From: Chitinophagales bacterium
GTDB taxonomy: Bacteria; Bacteroidota; Bacteroidia; Chitinophagales; JADJOU01
NCBI GenBank assembly: GCA_016787225.1
Contig: JAEUUY010000029.1
Span: 62,001-126,000, forward strand
DNA length: 64,000 bases
Direction: 5' to 3'
A program made the position numbers and the translations under genes. Under the pieces are notes generated by a model, which was not told the DNA's origin, ran no database searches, and saw nothing but the letters and a program-made list of their open reading frames with translations. This document shows, piece after piece, positions 32,594 through 41,842 of this stretch (its first letter is position 1; the number at the start of each line of letters is the position of its first letter).

Positions 32594-34999
32594 ATGCTCT
32601 CTAGATTATTGCCACTTATTTCTATATTATGTATTTCAATAACAGTCAAAGCTCAGTTTCAGATCCAAGGCAAGATAATTAGTGATAAAGGCAGCCCCCT
32701 ATCCAATGTTACTATCGCTCTTTTGAGAGCCTCCGATTCTCAGCTGGTCAAGACGGATTTATCTAATGACAAAGGTGCTTATCTTTTTCCTGCTATCGAA
32801 AAGGGCGAATATTTTATCCAAATTTCTAAGTTAGGATATGATCGTAAACGAATAGAAAAATTTATCTTAGATAAAAACACTACACTCAACCTGACTCTTC
32901 AAGAATCTGCTAAAAAACTAAAAGAAGTAAGTGTAGTTGCTACCAAGCCCCTTCTTGAACAACGAGCTGATAAGCTCATAGTCAATGTAGCGAATAGCCC
33001 CATAGCGGCAGGAGGAACAGCTCAAGAGATTTTGAAAAAGGTGCCTGGGGTCATTGTAGTTCAGGATAAGGTAACGCTCGCTGGTAGCGGCGATGTACAA
33101 ATATGGATCGATGGCAAGCCTTCGGTCTATCAAGATATTAATGCTGTGCTGCGCAATATGCCTGGAGACCAAATAGAAAAAATAGAACTCATCAGACAAC
33201 CCGGAGCGAAATACGATGCAGCAGGTGGACCTATTATCAATATTGTATTGAAGAAAAATGCTCGACTGGGTCTCAATGGTACGGCACAGCTTTCACTCAT
33301 GGGATTTCAGGTTAATCACGCAGATGTCAATCAAGGTATCAAAGAGTACGGTAGAGCCAATCCTTCCCTATCCTTGAATTATCGCAGCGGTTCGTGGAAT
33401 TTATTTGGTGGTGCTTCTTATTCTCGTGGAAGTGGATTTCAAGCCATTCAAATTGCAAGATTTATTGAGAATACTACTTTTCGTTCGCCTAGTTTAATAG
33501 AATCAAATAATGAGGCTCTTAATTTGCGAATAGGAGCGGACTATTTCCTCAATAAGAAAACGACTCTTGGAGTGCTTTTCAAAGGATTTAAAACCAATAA
33601 CCAACGTTTTAATAACAACCTGACCAATGTATTTGATGCGCCTAGTCAAGCAATGACCAACTCATTTTTCACCAACACAAATTCCAATTCAGATAATCAA
33701 AATCTGTCAGCAAATTTCAATTTAAAACATTTGTTCGATACTACGAAAGATCACAGCTTGAACTTCGATTTTGACTATGCTCGCTACGAACTCACTATGC
33801 GTGATGACATAGAAATATTTCAAAACAATGCACCTCTTGTTAAGTCAAACTCTACACAACAAATCAATCAGCCAGTGCAGCTTGTTGTAGCTAAATTAGA
33901 CTACACCTTGCCTCTGGACTCTACTATGCGATTGGAAATGGGAGCTAAAACGAGCTTTGCTCAAATCGATAATGACTTGCGATTTTATCGCGGTTCGACC
34001 CTATCTGCTAATGAATCCAATCAATTTCTCTATAAAGAAAACATTAGCGCTGCTTATACCAATTTTCATAAGTCATGGAAAAAACTTGAATTCAATGTAG
34101 GTTTGAGAACAGAAAATACGATCGCTACAGGCACTACTGGGACAGCGGAACTCTTAAATCGAAATTATCTACAATGGTTTCCCAATGCTAGTTTACTCTA
34201 TAAACTAAATAAACAAATGGGCGTACAACTAGCCTATACTAAGCGAGTCAACCGTCCAAGCTTTAATCAGCAAAATCCGTTTCGTCGATTTATTGACTCA
34301 TTAACTTATCAGAGCGGTAATCCTAATCTATTCCCCGAAGTAGCTCATAATGGTCAATTAGCAATAGTATATGAAGGGCAACCCTTTATCAGTGTGGAAT
34401 ATAATGTTACGGACGATGTCATTATCGACAACGCTCCCAAATTAGAAGGTAATACGACCTTTACTACTGCGGATAATCTCGCAAAAAAATACAATTGGAC
34501 TTTGCAAGCCAATTTCCCAATAAAATTCGGAAAAATTATAGACGGCTATGGCGGAAATCAACTCATTTACAACCACTACAAAGCACAATACCTTGGTAGC
34601 ACTTATGATGCTTCTAGATGGCACTGGTTGGCTTATGTAGGAATTACTGCGAAACTACCTAAAGACTATGCTTTAGAATTTAATGGTTTTTATATTACAA
34701 AATTTCTCGAAGAATTTATTACTATCAATGCTATGAGTGGCTTCGATCTTGCAGTATCAAAAACCTTTTGGGAAAAGCGTGGACGACTGACTCTGAATTT
34801 TAGCGATATTTTCTATGGACAAAAAGTCAATGGTCTTATCGAATTCAATAATATTCGAGCAGAATTTATACAACGAGAATTTTCACAAAACCTTCGATTG
34901 ACCTTTAGCTATAATTTTGGCAATAATAAACTCCTCAAGCAGCGCAATAGAAAAACGGGGGCGGAAGATGAAAACTCGAGAGTGAAGACAGAGAAGTAA
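32594..34999 (+). CDS. TonB-dependent receptor-like outer-membrane beta-barrel protein
   Basis: The protein has 801 residues. Signal peptide (1-20), then a CarboxypepD_reg-like domain (about 22-100, QFQIQGKIISDKGSPLSNVT), a plug-like domain (about 118-220, with GTAQEILKKVPGVIVVQDKVTLAGSGDVQIWIDGKP and IEKIELIRQPGAKYDAAGGPIINIVLKK) and a C-terminal OMP_b-brl_3-type barrel. It probably imports or exports an unknown ligand. The converging gene downstream is a LytTR response regulator, only 13 bases away. Confidence 0.87.
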   Translation: MLSRLLPLISILCISITVKAQFQIQGKIISDKGSPLSNVTIALLRASDSQLVKTDLSNDKGAYLFPAIEKGEYFIQISKLGYDRKRIEKFILDKNTTLNLTLQESAKKLKEVSVVATKPLLEQRADKLIVNVANSPIAAGGTAQEILKKVPGVIVVQDKVTLAGSGDVQIWIDGKPSVYQDINAVLRNMPGDQIEKIELIRQPGAKYDAAGGPIINIVLKKNARLGLNGTAQLSLMGFQVNHADVNQGIKEYGRANPSLSLNYRSGSWNLFGGASYSRGSGFQAIQIARFIENTTFRSPSLIESNNEALNLRIGADYFLNKKTTLGVLFKGFKTNNQRFNNNLTNVFDAPSQAMTNSFFTNTNSNSDNQNLSANFNLKHLFDTTKDHSLNFDFDYARYELTMRDDIEIFQNNAPLVKSNSTQQINQPVQLVVAKLDYTLPLDSTMRLEMGAKTSFAQIDNDLRFYRGSTLSANESNQFLYKENISAAYTNFHKSWKKLEFNVGLRTENTIATGTTGTAELLNRNYLQWFPNASLLYKLNKQMGVQLAYTKRVNRPSFNQQNPFRRFIDSLTYQSGNPNLFPEVAHNGQLAIVYEGQPFISVEYNVTDDVIIDNAPKLEGNTTFTTADNLAKKYNWTLQANFPIKFGKIIDGYGGNQLIYNHYKAQYLGSTYDASRWHWLAYVGITAKLPKDYALEFNGFYITKFLEEFITINAMSGFDLAVSKTFWEKRGRLTLNFSDIFYGQKVNGLIEFNNIRAEFIQREFSQNLRLTFSYNFGNNKLLKQRNRKTGAEDENSRVKTEK

Positions 35000-35012
35000 T
35001 TCTGTTTTAAGC

Positions 35013-35753
35013 CTATAGCCCCATCTTTTTAAGAAATTCGTCTTTCTTTCTGCGACTAATCTCTACAATTGATCCGTCAATAAGTTCTACAGCGCCACCA
35101 TCTTGCTTGAGATATTTAATAATACACTTCGTATTAACTATATGTGATTGATGTATTCTGCAGAAAATCGCATAAGGTTCAAGCATAATTTCTACATCAC
35201 CCAATGTTTTGGAAATCATAATCCTCTGATGATTTTTAGTGTAGATCATAGTGTAGTTATTATCGCTTTCACATCGAATGATATCTTCGATATCTAAGAA
35301 AGTAATACCCTCTGCAGTGGGAATATAGATTTTATTATGTGCCGCAGAATGTCTACTTTTAGATTGAAAAACTTGTTGTTTTCGTTCCATCTTATTTTTT
35401 ACTTTTTCTATAGACTTGTGAAGTTTATTAATATCTACTGGCTTAAGCAAATAGTCCAGAGCATTATGTTCAATCGCTTGTATAGCATATTGATTATAGG
35501 CTGTGGTAAAAATTATATGCGATTTGAGATTTCCATTCAACCTATCGAGTAGATCAAATCCGTTCATTTTAGGCATTTCAATATCAAGGAATATGATATC
35601 TGGAGAGTGTTCTTGTAAATAGTCTAAGGCATCTTTAGCCGTATGACAAACCTTAATAACATCTACAGAGTTTTCAAACTCTTCAATTGACAGCTTCAAT
35701 GCGTTGGCGCTGTTTTTTTCATCATCTATAATAATGGCAGTTAATCTATTCAT
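35013..35753 (-). CDS. LytTR-family response regulator
   Basis: A 246-residue two-domain regulator: receiver domain (1-120) with acidic D11, D57 in DIIFLDIEMPKMNG as the phosphoacceptor, T in IIFTTAYNQ and K103 in LLKPVD; then a LytTR DNA-binding domain (about 145-246) with IYIPTAEGITFLDIEDIIRCESDNNYT and the C-terminal VEISRRKKDEFLKKM. It follows its kinase gene by two bases. LytTR proteins bind pairs of ~9-base direct repeats about one helical turn and a half apart; a candidate site lies upstream of the kinase at 38925-38953. Confidence 0.93.
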   Translation of the reverse strand: MNRLTAIIIDDEKNSANALKLSIEEFENSVDVIKVCHTAKDALDYLQEHSPDIIFLDIEMPKMNGFDLLDRLNGNLKSHIIFTTAYNQYAIQAIEHNALDYLLKPVDINKLHKSIEKVKNKMERKQQVFQSKSRHSAAHNKIYIPTAEGITFLDIEDIIRCESDNNYTMIYTKNHQRIMISKTLGDVEIMLEPYAIFCRIHQSHIVNTKCIIKYLKQDGGAVELIDGSIVEISRRKKDEFLKKMGL

Positions 35754-35755
35754 CT

Positions 35756-38700
35756 CTAATTCTTAATTTTTCCAAAATAAATCGTCACTCTTGTTCCCTG
35801 TTCAAGGTCTTCTATCTCATAATAACAATCTTTTATTTCACCTTTATTTAAAGCGTCTAGCCGATCTTTAGTAATTTTCATACCACGACTTTCATAGGTA
35901 TTTCTATTATTTTCTTTTATCTGTTTGGACGCTTTACGTCCTATTCCATCATCAGTTACCAGACAACAATATTTATTATCTTTGATTGCAAAGTTGAGTT
36001 CAAGAGTCCCTTTTCCTTCTCTATGCAGAAGTCCGTGCCATATTGCATTTTCTACAAATGGCTGTATAATCATACCAGGAATTTTCACTTCCATTGGGTT
36101 AATAGACTTTTCTACATTAATTTGATATGTAAACTGATTATCGAAACGAAGTTGTTCCAGCCGGATATAATGATGAAGCAATTCAATTTCGTCATGTATA
36201 GAAACTTTTGATTGGACAGAATTATCCAAAATATTTCGCATAAGGCTGGCAAATTGATTTAGATAATATGCAGCTTGTTTACTATCTTTTTGAAGGACAA
36301 AATTTAAAATTGAATTTAGGCTGTTAAAAATAAAATGAGGATTCATCTGTGATCTAAGAGCGCTAAGGTGCATTTCTGTCATTTCATTCTTAAGGCTTTC
36401 TTCTTTTCGAATAGCTTGAATACGATATCGATATACTTTATATATAATTAAAGAAGTTACAATAAAACATAAACTCAAAAACCACCAGGAAAAGTACCAT
36501 GGAGGATAAATACGGAAACTATAATTTAGAATTTCTGACACCTCATTACCATCTGCATCTTTTGCCTTAATTTCTAAAGTATATTTACCAGAAGGTAAAT
36601 TAGATAATGTCAATTTATTTTGATTGCCTAATTCAATCCACTTGGGCGAAGATCCTAGCAATCGATAAGAATAGGTGTTAGCTTTGGCTCCATAATAACT
36701 TAATAAACTGTATTGAAATTGAAGAGAGTTGTTCTTATATTGAAATTGATTAGGCATAGCTGATTTATGGCGAGAGAAATAGAAAACTGTATCCGCTAGC
36801 TTCAAATTTTCAAATACGAACTTTCCTTTCGTTAGATTCTTATGATTTAGGTCATTAGTATTGATGATTTGAACAAATTCACTTCCTCCTGTAAATATAT
36901 ATTGCTGGTATAACTTAGGTTTGCATAAGGAATAAATTGACCTCCAACCGGTTTCTAGTCCATACCTAACAATTGTACCATTATTTAACAAGGTGATCAA
37001 ACTGCTTCTAGCTGGTAGATAAAGGTTTTCATGGCTATCATAAATACAAGCAGTTATCTCTTCATTGAATAAGCCTGTATTTTTATTAAGTTCTTTGTGG
37101 ATAGAAAAATCAGAGTTAAATATTAATGCTATTTCTTGAAATCTATCACTCATTGCAATTTTACCGGAATTGGAAATCGTAAATTGAGAAGGATACTGAA
37201 TTTTCAAACGACCAATATTAGGAATGATATCAATTTTCTTAGTTATAATATTTATCTTATACAAGTCATTATCAAAACCTCCAAATAGAACTTCTTGATT
37301 ATTGATTCTTAATAGACCGTCAATTCGACCATAAGTATAATCAACAATGCGACTTATTGTACCTTCACGAGTATTTATTTCATAAATACCATTCTTCATT
37401 TCGCCTGTCCACGCTAAATGATCATTTATTGGTAACATATCACTTGTAAATTCAAATGAGTTAAAGTTAGGATATGATCGGGAAAAAGAAAGTTTTTTAC
37501 TACTATTAGAATGGGGATCATAGATTCCAACGTAATTCACTGAATTATTTTTACAAGTAAAGACTAGCTTTCCATTTCTCACTTGACATAGCTGACTATA
37601 CAATGTGTTAGGCGGAAATCCAATATTTATTTTGGTCCACTGATAAGTTTGTGTATTGAGTCGAAATAGTCCACCTCCGTAAATCAAGCACCAAACTGTA
37701 TGATTCAAGTCAAATTGATAGTCTGGAACAGCAGCTATTACAACATTTCCTTCAACTCCAGTGAATTTTTCTGAAGTATAGTAACGCTTAAATTTTTGAT
37801 TTGATTTATAAATAATATCTAGACCCTTAAAGATAGTCCCTACCCATATATTTCCATCTCTATCTCGAAAAATAGTTCGACAGAAATTATCACTTAGACC
37901 TTCGGGTTTATTCAGTTGATTAATCGTTTGGTACTTGCGAGTCTTCAAATTATACTGAATAATACCCTCGTTGCTGGTAGAGAGCCATAGCTGAAGGTTT
38001 CCGCTTTTATCCTTCTCTTCAGCGACACCTCGAATGCCTAAATTATAAAGTGCATACGCTCTTGTCTTTTGAAAATATTCATGATAGTGCTTTCCAGAAA
38101 CTGGATCTATCAGTATCATCCCATAGGCATATCCACCCAGTAAGACTGTACCATCGGAAAGAGTCCTAGCCATTCTCAAGGGTACATTTTTCTTTTTGTC
38201 AAGCACAAAATTATACGAAGTTAATTTCTTCGTTTGTGGATTAAAACTAAAGTATCCATTGCCCTCCGTAACTAGCCATATTATTCCATTCTTATCTTCG
38301 GTGAGGTCTCTAATTTCAATATCAGGAATTATGACACTATCTATTTTTGTAATTTGACTAATACTATCAAGTTTCAATTTAAGTAATGATCCAATGGATG
38401 GTATCCAGATTGTATTAGATTTAGAGATTAAAATACTATTGAAAAAAAACCTATCCTTTATAGCTTTAGGAGCAAAGAATCTATTCGTAGTTCGATCAAA
38501 CTTTAATAATTTGTTTTCTGTTACAACCCAGAGTTCCCGATTCTTGTCTTCCTTGATATCCATGATACCAGATAGTGGAATTTCTTTGCTATGGTCGACG
38601 AGAAACACTTCTATATCTTTTCCATTATACTTATTGATTCCCCGCTCTGTCCCTATCCACATAAATCCTAAATGATCTTGGAATATACATTTGATATATG

Positions 38701-38824
38701 GGTCAGACAATCCATCCTCGATACCTAAATGCGAAAAATTATATGTATTTAGATCCTGCGAGAACACCCAATGAGGGAATAAAAGGAAACAGAATAAATG
38801 AATAATATAAAATCGCCTTAACAT
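35756..38824 (-). CDS. Propeller/Y_Y_Y sensor histidine kinase
   Basis: At 1022 residues it has a signal sequence, two reg_prop-type beta-propellers (repeats such as FMWIGTERGINKYNG, IWVGTIFKGLDIIYK and ELWVVTENKLLKF), a Y_Y_Y domain (about 690-775, ending YSFRIYPPWY), one TM (about 780-800), and a LytS-type kinase core with H830 in QMNPHFIFNSLNS and an ATP-binding IIQPFVENAIWHG...DDGIGRKAS. The periplasmic propeller senses an unknown ligand (in polysaccharide-utilisation systems, oligosaccharides). With the adjacent LytTR regulator it forms a complete pathway. It is transcribed away from the TANFOR-like operon. Confidence 0.92.
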   Translation of the reverse strand: MLRRFYIIHLFCFLLFPHWVFSQDLNTYNFSHLGIEDGLSDPYIKCIFQDHLGFMWIGTERGINKYNGKDIEVFLVDHSKEIPLSGIMDIKEDKNRELWVVTENKLLKFDRTTNRFFAPKAIKDRFFFNSILISKSNTIWIPSIGSLLKLKLDSISQITKIDSVIIPDIEIRDLTEDKNGIIWLVTEGNGYFSFNPQTKKLTSYNFVLDKKKNVPLRMARTLSDGTVLLGGYAYGMILIDPVSGKHYHEYFQKTRAYALYNLGIRGVAEEKDKSGNLQLWLSTSNEGIIQYNLKTRKYQTINQLNKPEGLSDNFCRTIFRDRDGNIWVGTIFKGLDIIYKSNQKFKRYYTSEKFTGVEGNVVIAAVPDYQFDLNHTVWCLIYGGGLFRLNTQTYQWTKINIGFPPNTLYSQLCQVRNGKLVFTCKNNSVNYVGIYDPHSNSSKKLSFSRSYPNFNSFEFTSDMLPINDHLAWTGEMKNGIYEINTREGTISRIVDYTYGRIDGLLRINNQEVLFGGFDNDLYKINIITKKIDIIPNIGRLKIQYPSQFTISNSGKIAMSDRFQEIALIFNSDFSIHKELNKNTGLFNEEITACIYDSHENLYLPARSSLITLLNNGTIVRYGLETGWRSIYSLCKPKLYQQYIFTGGSEFVQIINTNDLNHKNLTKGKFVFENLKLADTVFYFSRHKSAMPNQFQYKNNSLQFQYSLLSYYGAKANTYSYRLLGSSPKWIELGNQNKLTLSNLPSGKYTLEIKAKDADGNEVSEILNYSFRIYPPWYFSWWFLSLCFIVTSLIIYKVYRYRIQAIRKEESLKNEMTEMHLSALRSQMNPHFIFNSLNSILNFVLQKDSKQAAYYLNQFASLMRNILDNSVQSKVSIHDEIELLHHYIRLEQLRFDNQFTYQINVEKSINPMEVKIPGMIIQPFVENAIWHGLLHREGKGTLELNFAIKDNKYCCLVTDDGIGRKASKQIKENNRNTYESRGMKITKDRLDALNKGEIKDCYYEIEDLEQGTRVTIYFGKIKN

Positions 38825-39148
38825 AAAACTTTAAGAAGTCATAAAAGTAAGGTGATTTAAGTAATAAATTAATACTTGAATTAGAATTCGGTTATTCTTA
38901 TTGAGAATATGGACATTGACCAATTACTCATTCATTTATACCGAATACTCATTTGAAGTTGTTTTAGCGATTACTAACCATAATTTTGTCATGAATCTTG
39001 AAAGGTTGTAATTGATTCAGTTTACATAAACTTAATCGAAATGAAATGTGATTATTTAGAATTAAACACCAATTTAAGTTAGAATTTATAGACGAACAAT
39101 TAAATTATAAAAACGAATAGGGATTTTAATAGTATAGAACTAATCATT
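38825..39148. promoter_or_regulatory. Divergent intergenic region with LytTR-site-like direct repeats
   Basis: Between the kinase gene and the 39149 operon, TACTCATT occurs at 38925-38932 and again at 38946-38953, a 21-base period that fits LytTR binding sites. A 15-base palindrome ATTCT-TATTG-AGAAT lies at 38894-38908. No clear TAnnTTTG box was found in either direction. Confidence 0.35.
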
Positions 39149-40897
39149 ATGAATAGACTAGTACACCAAACAATATTTTATATTACTTTTTTCTTAGGGA
39201 AAAGTCTTATAAGTCAAGAATTATCAACAATAACCAAGCAACAACCCTTTGACATTAAAGGTTCTATTTCATTAACAGGCAATGGTTATATAGCTGATGG
39301 GATTCCCAACCGGTTTAGTCCTTTAGGTTGGATGATATCAGGGACACCTACAATAAGCTTGTATGGTGTTCAAATTCCTTTTTCAATAATGATATCCGAA
39401 CAAAACAAGGACTTTTCTCAACCATTTGCTAGGTTTGGATTAAGTCCTACCTATAAATCACTTAAGCTTCACCTCGGTCATAGATATATGACATTCAATC
39501 CATATACTCTCAGTGGGAGAAATTTTTTAGGAGCAGGAATAGAGTGGAATCCAAAGATCTTTCGTTTCGCTGCTATGTATGGATCGTTTAGTTCTGAAAA
39601 CTTAGACGACACAGCGGCATTATATAATTCTAGTTCAATTAATAAACCTAACACTATTAAACCCACATACAGACAAATGGGGTATGGTCTTAAACTAGGT
39701 GCAGGCTCTAAATCTCAGCATGCAGAAATTATGATGTTTAGAGGATATGACGTATATGAAGGAAGAAATATAGATTTCAATAGAGCTATTATTAAACCTA
39801 GAGATAATATTGCAATAGGTGCGAATACCCATTTTACTTTTGCAAAAATGATTACATGGGATATTAAGGTGGGGGCATCGGTTTTTACTCGAGATGTGAC
39901 TCGTGATTCACTGGTACTAAAATCTTCAGATAGTAGTCTATTAAGATCAATTAATTCCTTTTTTCCCATAAGGACATCTACCCAATTATCATGGGCTGGA
40001 GAGACTTCCATTAATTTTAATTATAAAAACATTGGTTGCGGACTGACATATAAGAGAATTATGCCAGAATACAAATCACTGGGAATCTTTTATATTCAGG
40101 GTGACTTAGAACAATATTTTATAGCTCCTTCTGCAGTCGTATGGAAGAATAAATTATCCTTATCTGGAAATCTAGGAATCCAACGAGATAATTTAGCGGG
40201 TATCAAAGAATCTACAAACAATTCTATCATGGGGGCAATTAATGTAGGATTTCAGGCGAATGACAAATTTGGCATAGACGCTAGTTATTCTAATTTTGGA
40301 ATAACGCAAAGACCTACCATTTTCGGTGGCATACCTGATACTACTTTAATTGATCAGATAAATCACAATGCCACACTTACTCCACGTTATACCTGGATTG
40401 ATGACAAAAAAGTAATAAATCTTATATTAAGTCTTAACTATCAACAATTGGTGGACTTAAATCGAACGACAGAAGTATTTACAAATTCAAGAAACTTTAC
40501 TGGTGTAGCAACCCATACATTAAATCTATTGCAGAAAAAAATGGACTTTACTACATCGTTTACTTATAATAATACGCACTCAGTAATTGATATCGTGAAT
40601 TTAGGTTTATCCTATTCTATGAACAAATTACTAGCGAAAGACAAGCTAAGAATTGGAGGAGGGATTTCTTATTTTACAAATATCTATGAAGGTCAAAAAG
40701 CAGGAGATACATATTCTGGCAATATATCTACAAATTATACCATTGATGCCATGCATAGTTTACAAGCTGGATATTCAATTTTGATTAATAATGGACAATT
40801 TAGTGGAGTTATTAACTCATTTAGCGAACATAGATTTAATGTAGGATACGTATTTAATTTTTCAGGAATCAAATTAAACAGTCAAAAGAGTAAATAA
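39149..40897 (+). CDS. Predicted outer-membrane beta-barrel protein, first gene of operon
   Basis: At 582 residues, an N-terminal hydrophobic segment (1-22, ending SLISQ) looks like a signal peptide. The rest is a series of amphipathic strands with glycines and aromatics (SISLTGNGYI, LHLGHRYMTFNPYTLSGRNFLGAGIEW, IGCGLTYKRIMPEYK) and ends ...HRFNVGYVFNFSGIKLNSQKSK. It has no carboxypeptidase-regulatory or plug domain, so a plain barrel is likelier than a TonB receptor. Exact family not recognised. The 309-aa gene follows six bases later; it could be the outer-membrane anchor or exit for the large proteins encoded downstream. Confidence 0.7.
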   Translation: MNRLVHQTIFYITFFLGKSLISQELSTITKQQPFDIKGSISLTGNGYIADGIPNRFSPLGWMISGTPTISLYGVQIPFSIMISEQNKDFSQPFARFGLSPTYKSLKLHLGHRYMTFNPYTLSGRNFLGAGIEWNPKIFRFAAMYGSFSSENLDDTAALYNSSSINKPNTIKPTYRQMGYGLKLGAGSKSQHAEIMMFRGYDVYEGRNIDFNRAIIKPRDNIAIGANTHFTFAKMITWDIKVGASVFTRDVTRDSLVLKSSDSSLLRSINSFFPIRTSTQLSWAGETSINFNYKNIGCGLTYKRIMPEYKSLGIFYIQGDLEQYFIAPSAVVWKNKLSLSGNLGIQRDNLAGIKESTNNSIMGAINVGFQANDKFGIDASYSNFGITQRPTIFGGIPDTTLIDQINHNATLTPRYTWIDDKKVINLILSLNYQQLVDLNRTTEVFTNSRNFTGVATHTLNLLQKKMDFTTSFTYNNTHSVIDIVNLGLSYSMNKLLAKDKLRIGGGISYFTNIYEGQKAGDTYSGNISTNYTIDAMHSLQAGYSILINNGQFSGVINSFSEHRFNVGYVFNFSGIKLNSQKSK

Positions 40898-40903
40898 AAA
40901 ATT

Positions 40904-41833
40904 ATGAAGAAGAGTATAGTCTTGATTATTGTATTATTTCATTGGTTGCTATCGAGTTCTCAGAATGAGGTTTCTATTGTATTAAATGCACCTCCGCCCT
41001 ATAGTCCATATATTGATGAGTTGGTCAATTTTCAAGGAGCTAGTTTGATTTGCATTAACACAAGAAATGTAGTCAAGCAAATTTATTTTCGACTTGAACT
41101 GACAGGTCCTAATGGATTCTCAGCAACTACTAAATCAAGCTTTAGACCTAGTGGTGATCAAATTATAAATTTAGGACCGAATGAAACCAAAGTTCGATTG
41201 AGCAATTATGTTAGAGATCAATTTTCCGCTCGCATTCTGGATATAAGCAATCCAGATAATGATGCTATTGCCTTAGGATTAATTCCAGAGGGTTTGTATA
41301 AACTTTGTTTTCAAGCTTTCGATGTCAATACAGAGCAACCAGTCTCGCTAAAGACTTGTAGGGATTTTAGAATTACCTATACCAATACTCCAACTTTAAT
41401 ATATCCACCTTGTTTCAGTAATGCAGAAGTTCGCTCTTTTCATTTGACATTTACTTGGACACCTGTAGCGGTGAACCAAGCTGGGGTGAGTCTAGCCTAT
41501 GATCTATATATTTCTGAAGTTCGTGATGAAATGACACAAGAAGATATGATGCAACAGATATTAGATAAAAATTTGGGAAACCCTTATATCCTCATAGAGA
41601 ATATTCCGACTAACTCCTATCTCTACATGAATAATATTCCGAGTATTATACTTCAAAAAGATAAAAAATATGCATGGATGGTAGTGGCCAAGGATCGAAA
41701 CAATAAAGTGGCATTTACTAATAATGGAAGATCCAATCTTTGCTCATTTACCTACAAGTATAATCAAAATCCAGTTGAGATAAAACTAAATGTAGCATCA
41801 GATAGCACTGCTATAAAATTAAACACTAAATAA
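40904..41833 (+). CDS. Stand-alone TANFOR-like module
   Basis: The 309-residue exported protein has a signal peptide (1-19, ending SSSQ) and a single module with APPPYSPYIDELVNFQGASLICINTRN, FRLELTGPNGFSATT, IALGLIPEGLYKLCFQAFDVNTEQPV and TFTWTPVAVNQAG. The overall pattern resembles what is annotated as the TANFOR domain. It is co-linear and clearly paralogous with the first ~290 residues of the next gene. Four cysteines may form disulphides. The spacing (six bases before, nine after) implies one operon. Role unknown. Confidence 0.65.
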   Translation: MKKSIVLIIVLFHWLLSSSQNEVSIVLNAPPPYSPYIDELVNFQGASLICINTRNVVKQIYFRLELTGPNGFSATTKSSFRPSGDQIINLGPNETKVRLSNYVRDQFSARILDISNPDNDAIALGLIPEGLYKLCFQAFDVNTEQPVSLKTCRDFRITYTNTPTLIYPPCFSNAEVRSFHLTFTWTPVAVNQAGVSLAYDLYISEVRDEMTQEDMMQQILDKNLGNPYILIENIPTNSYLYMNNIPSIILQKDKKYAWMVVAKDRNNKVAFTNNGRSNLCSFTYKYNQNPVEIKLNVASDSTAIKLNTK

Positions 41834-41842
41834 TCCCTTGAT

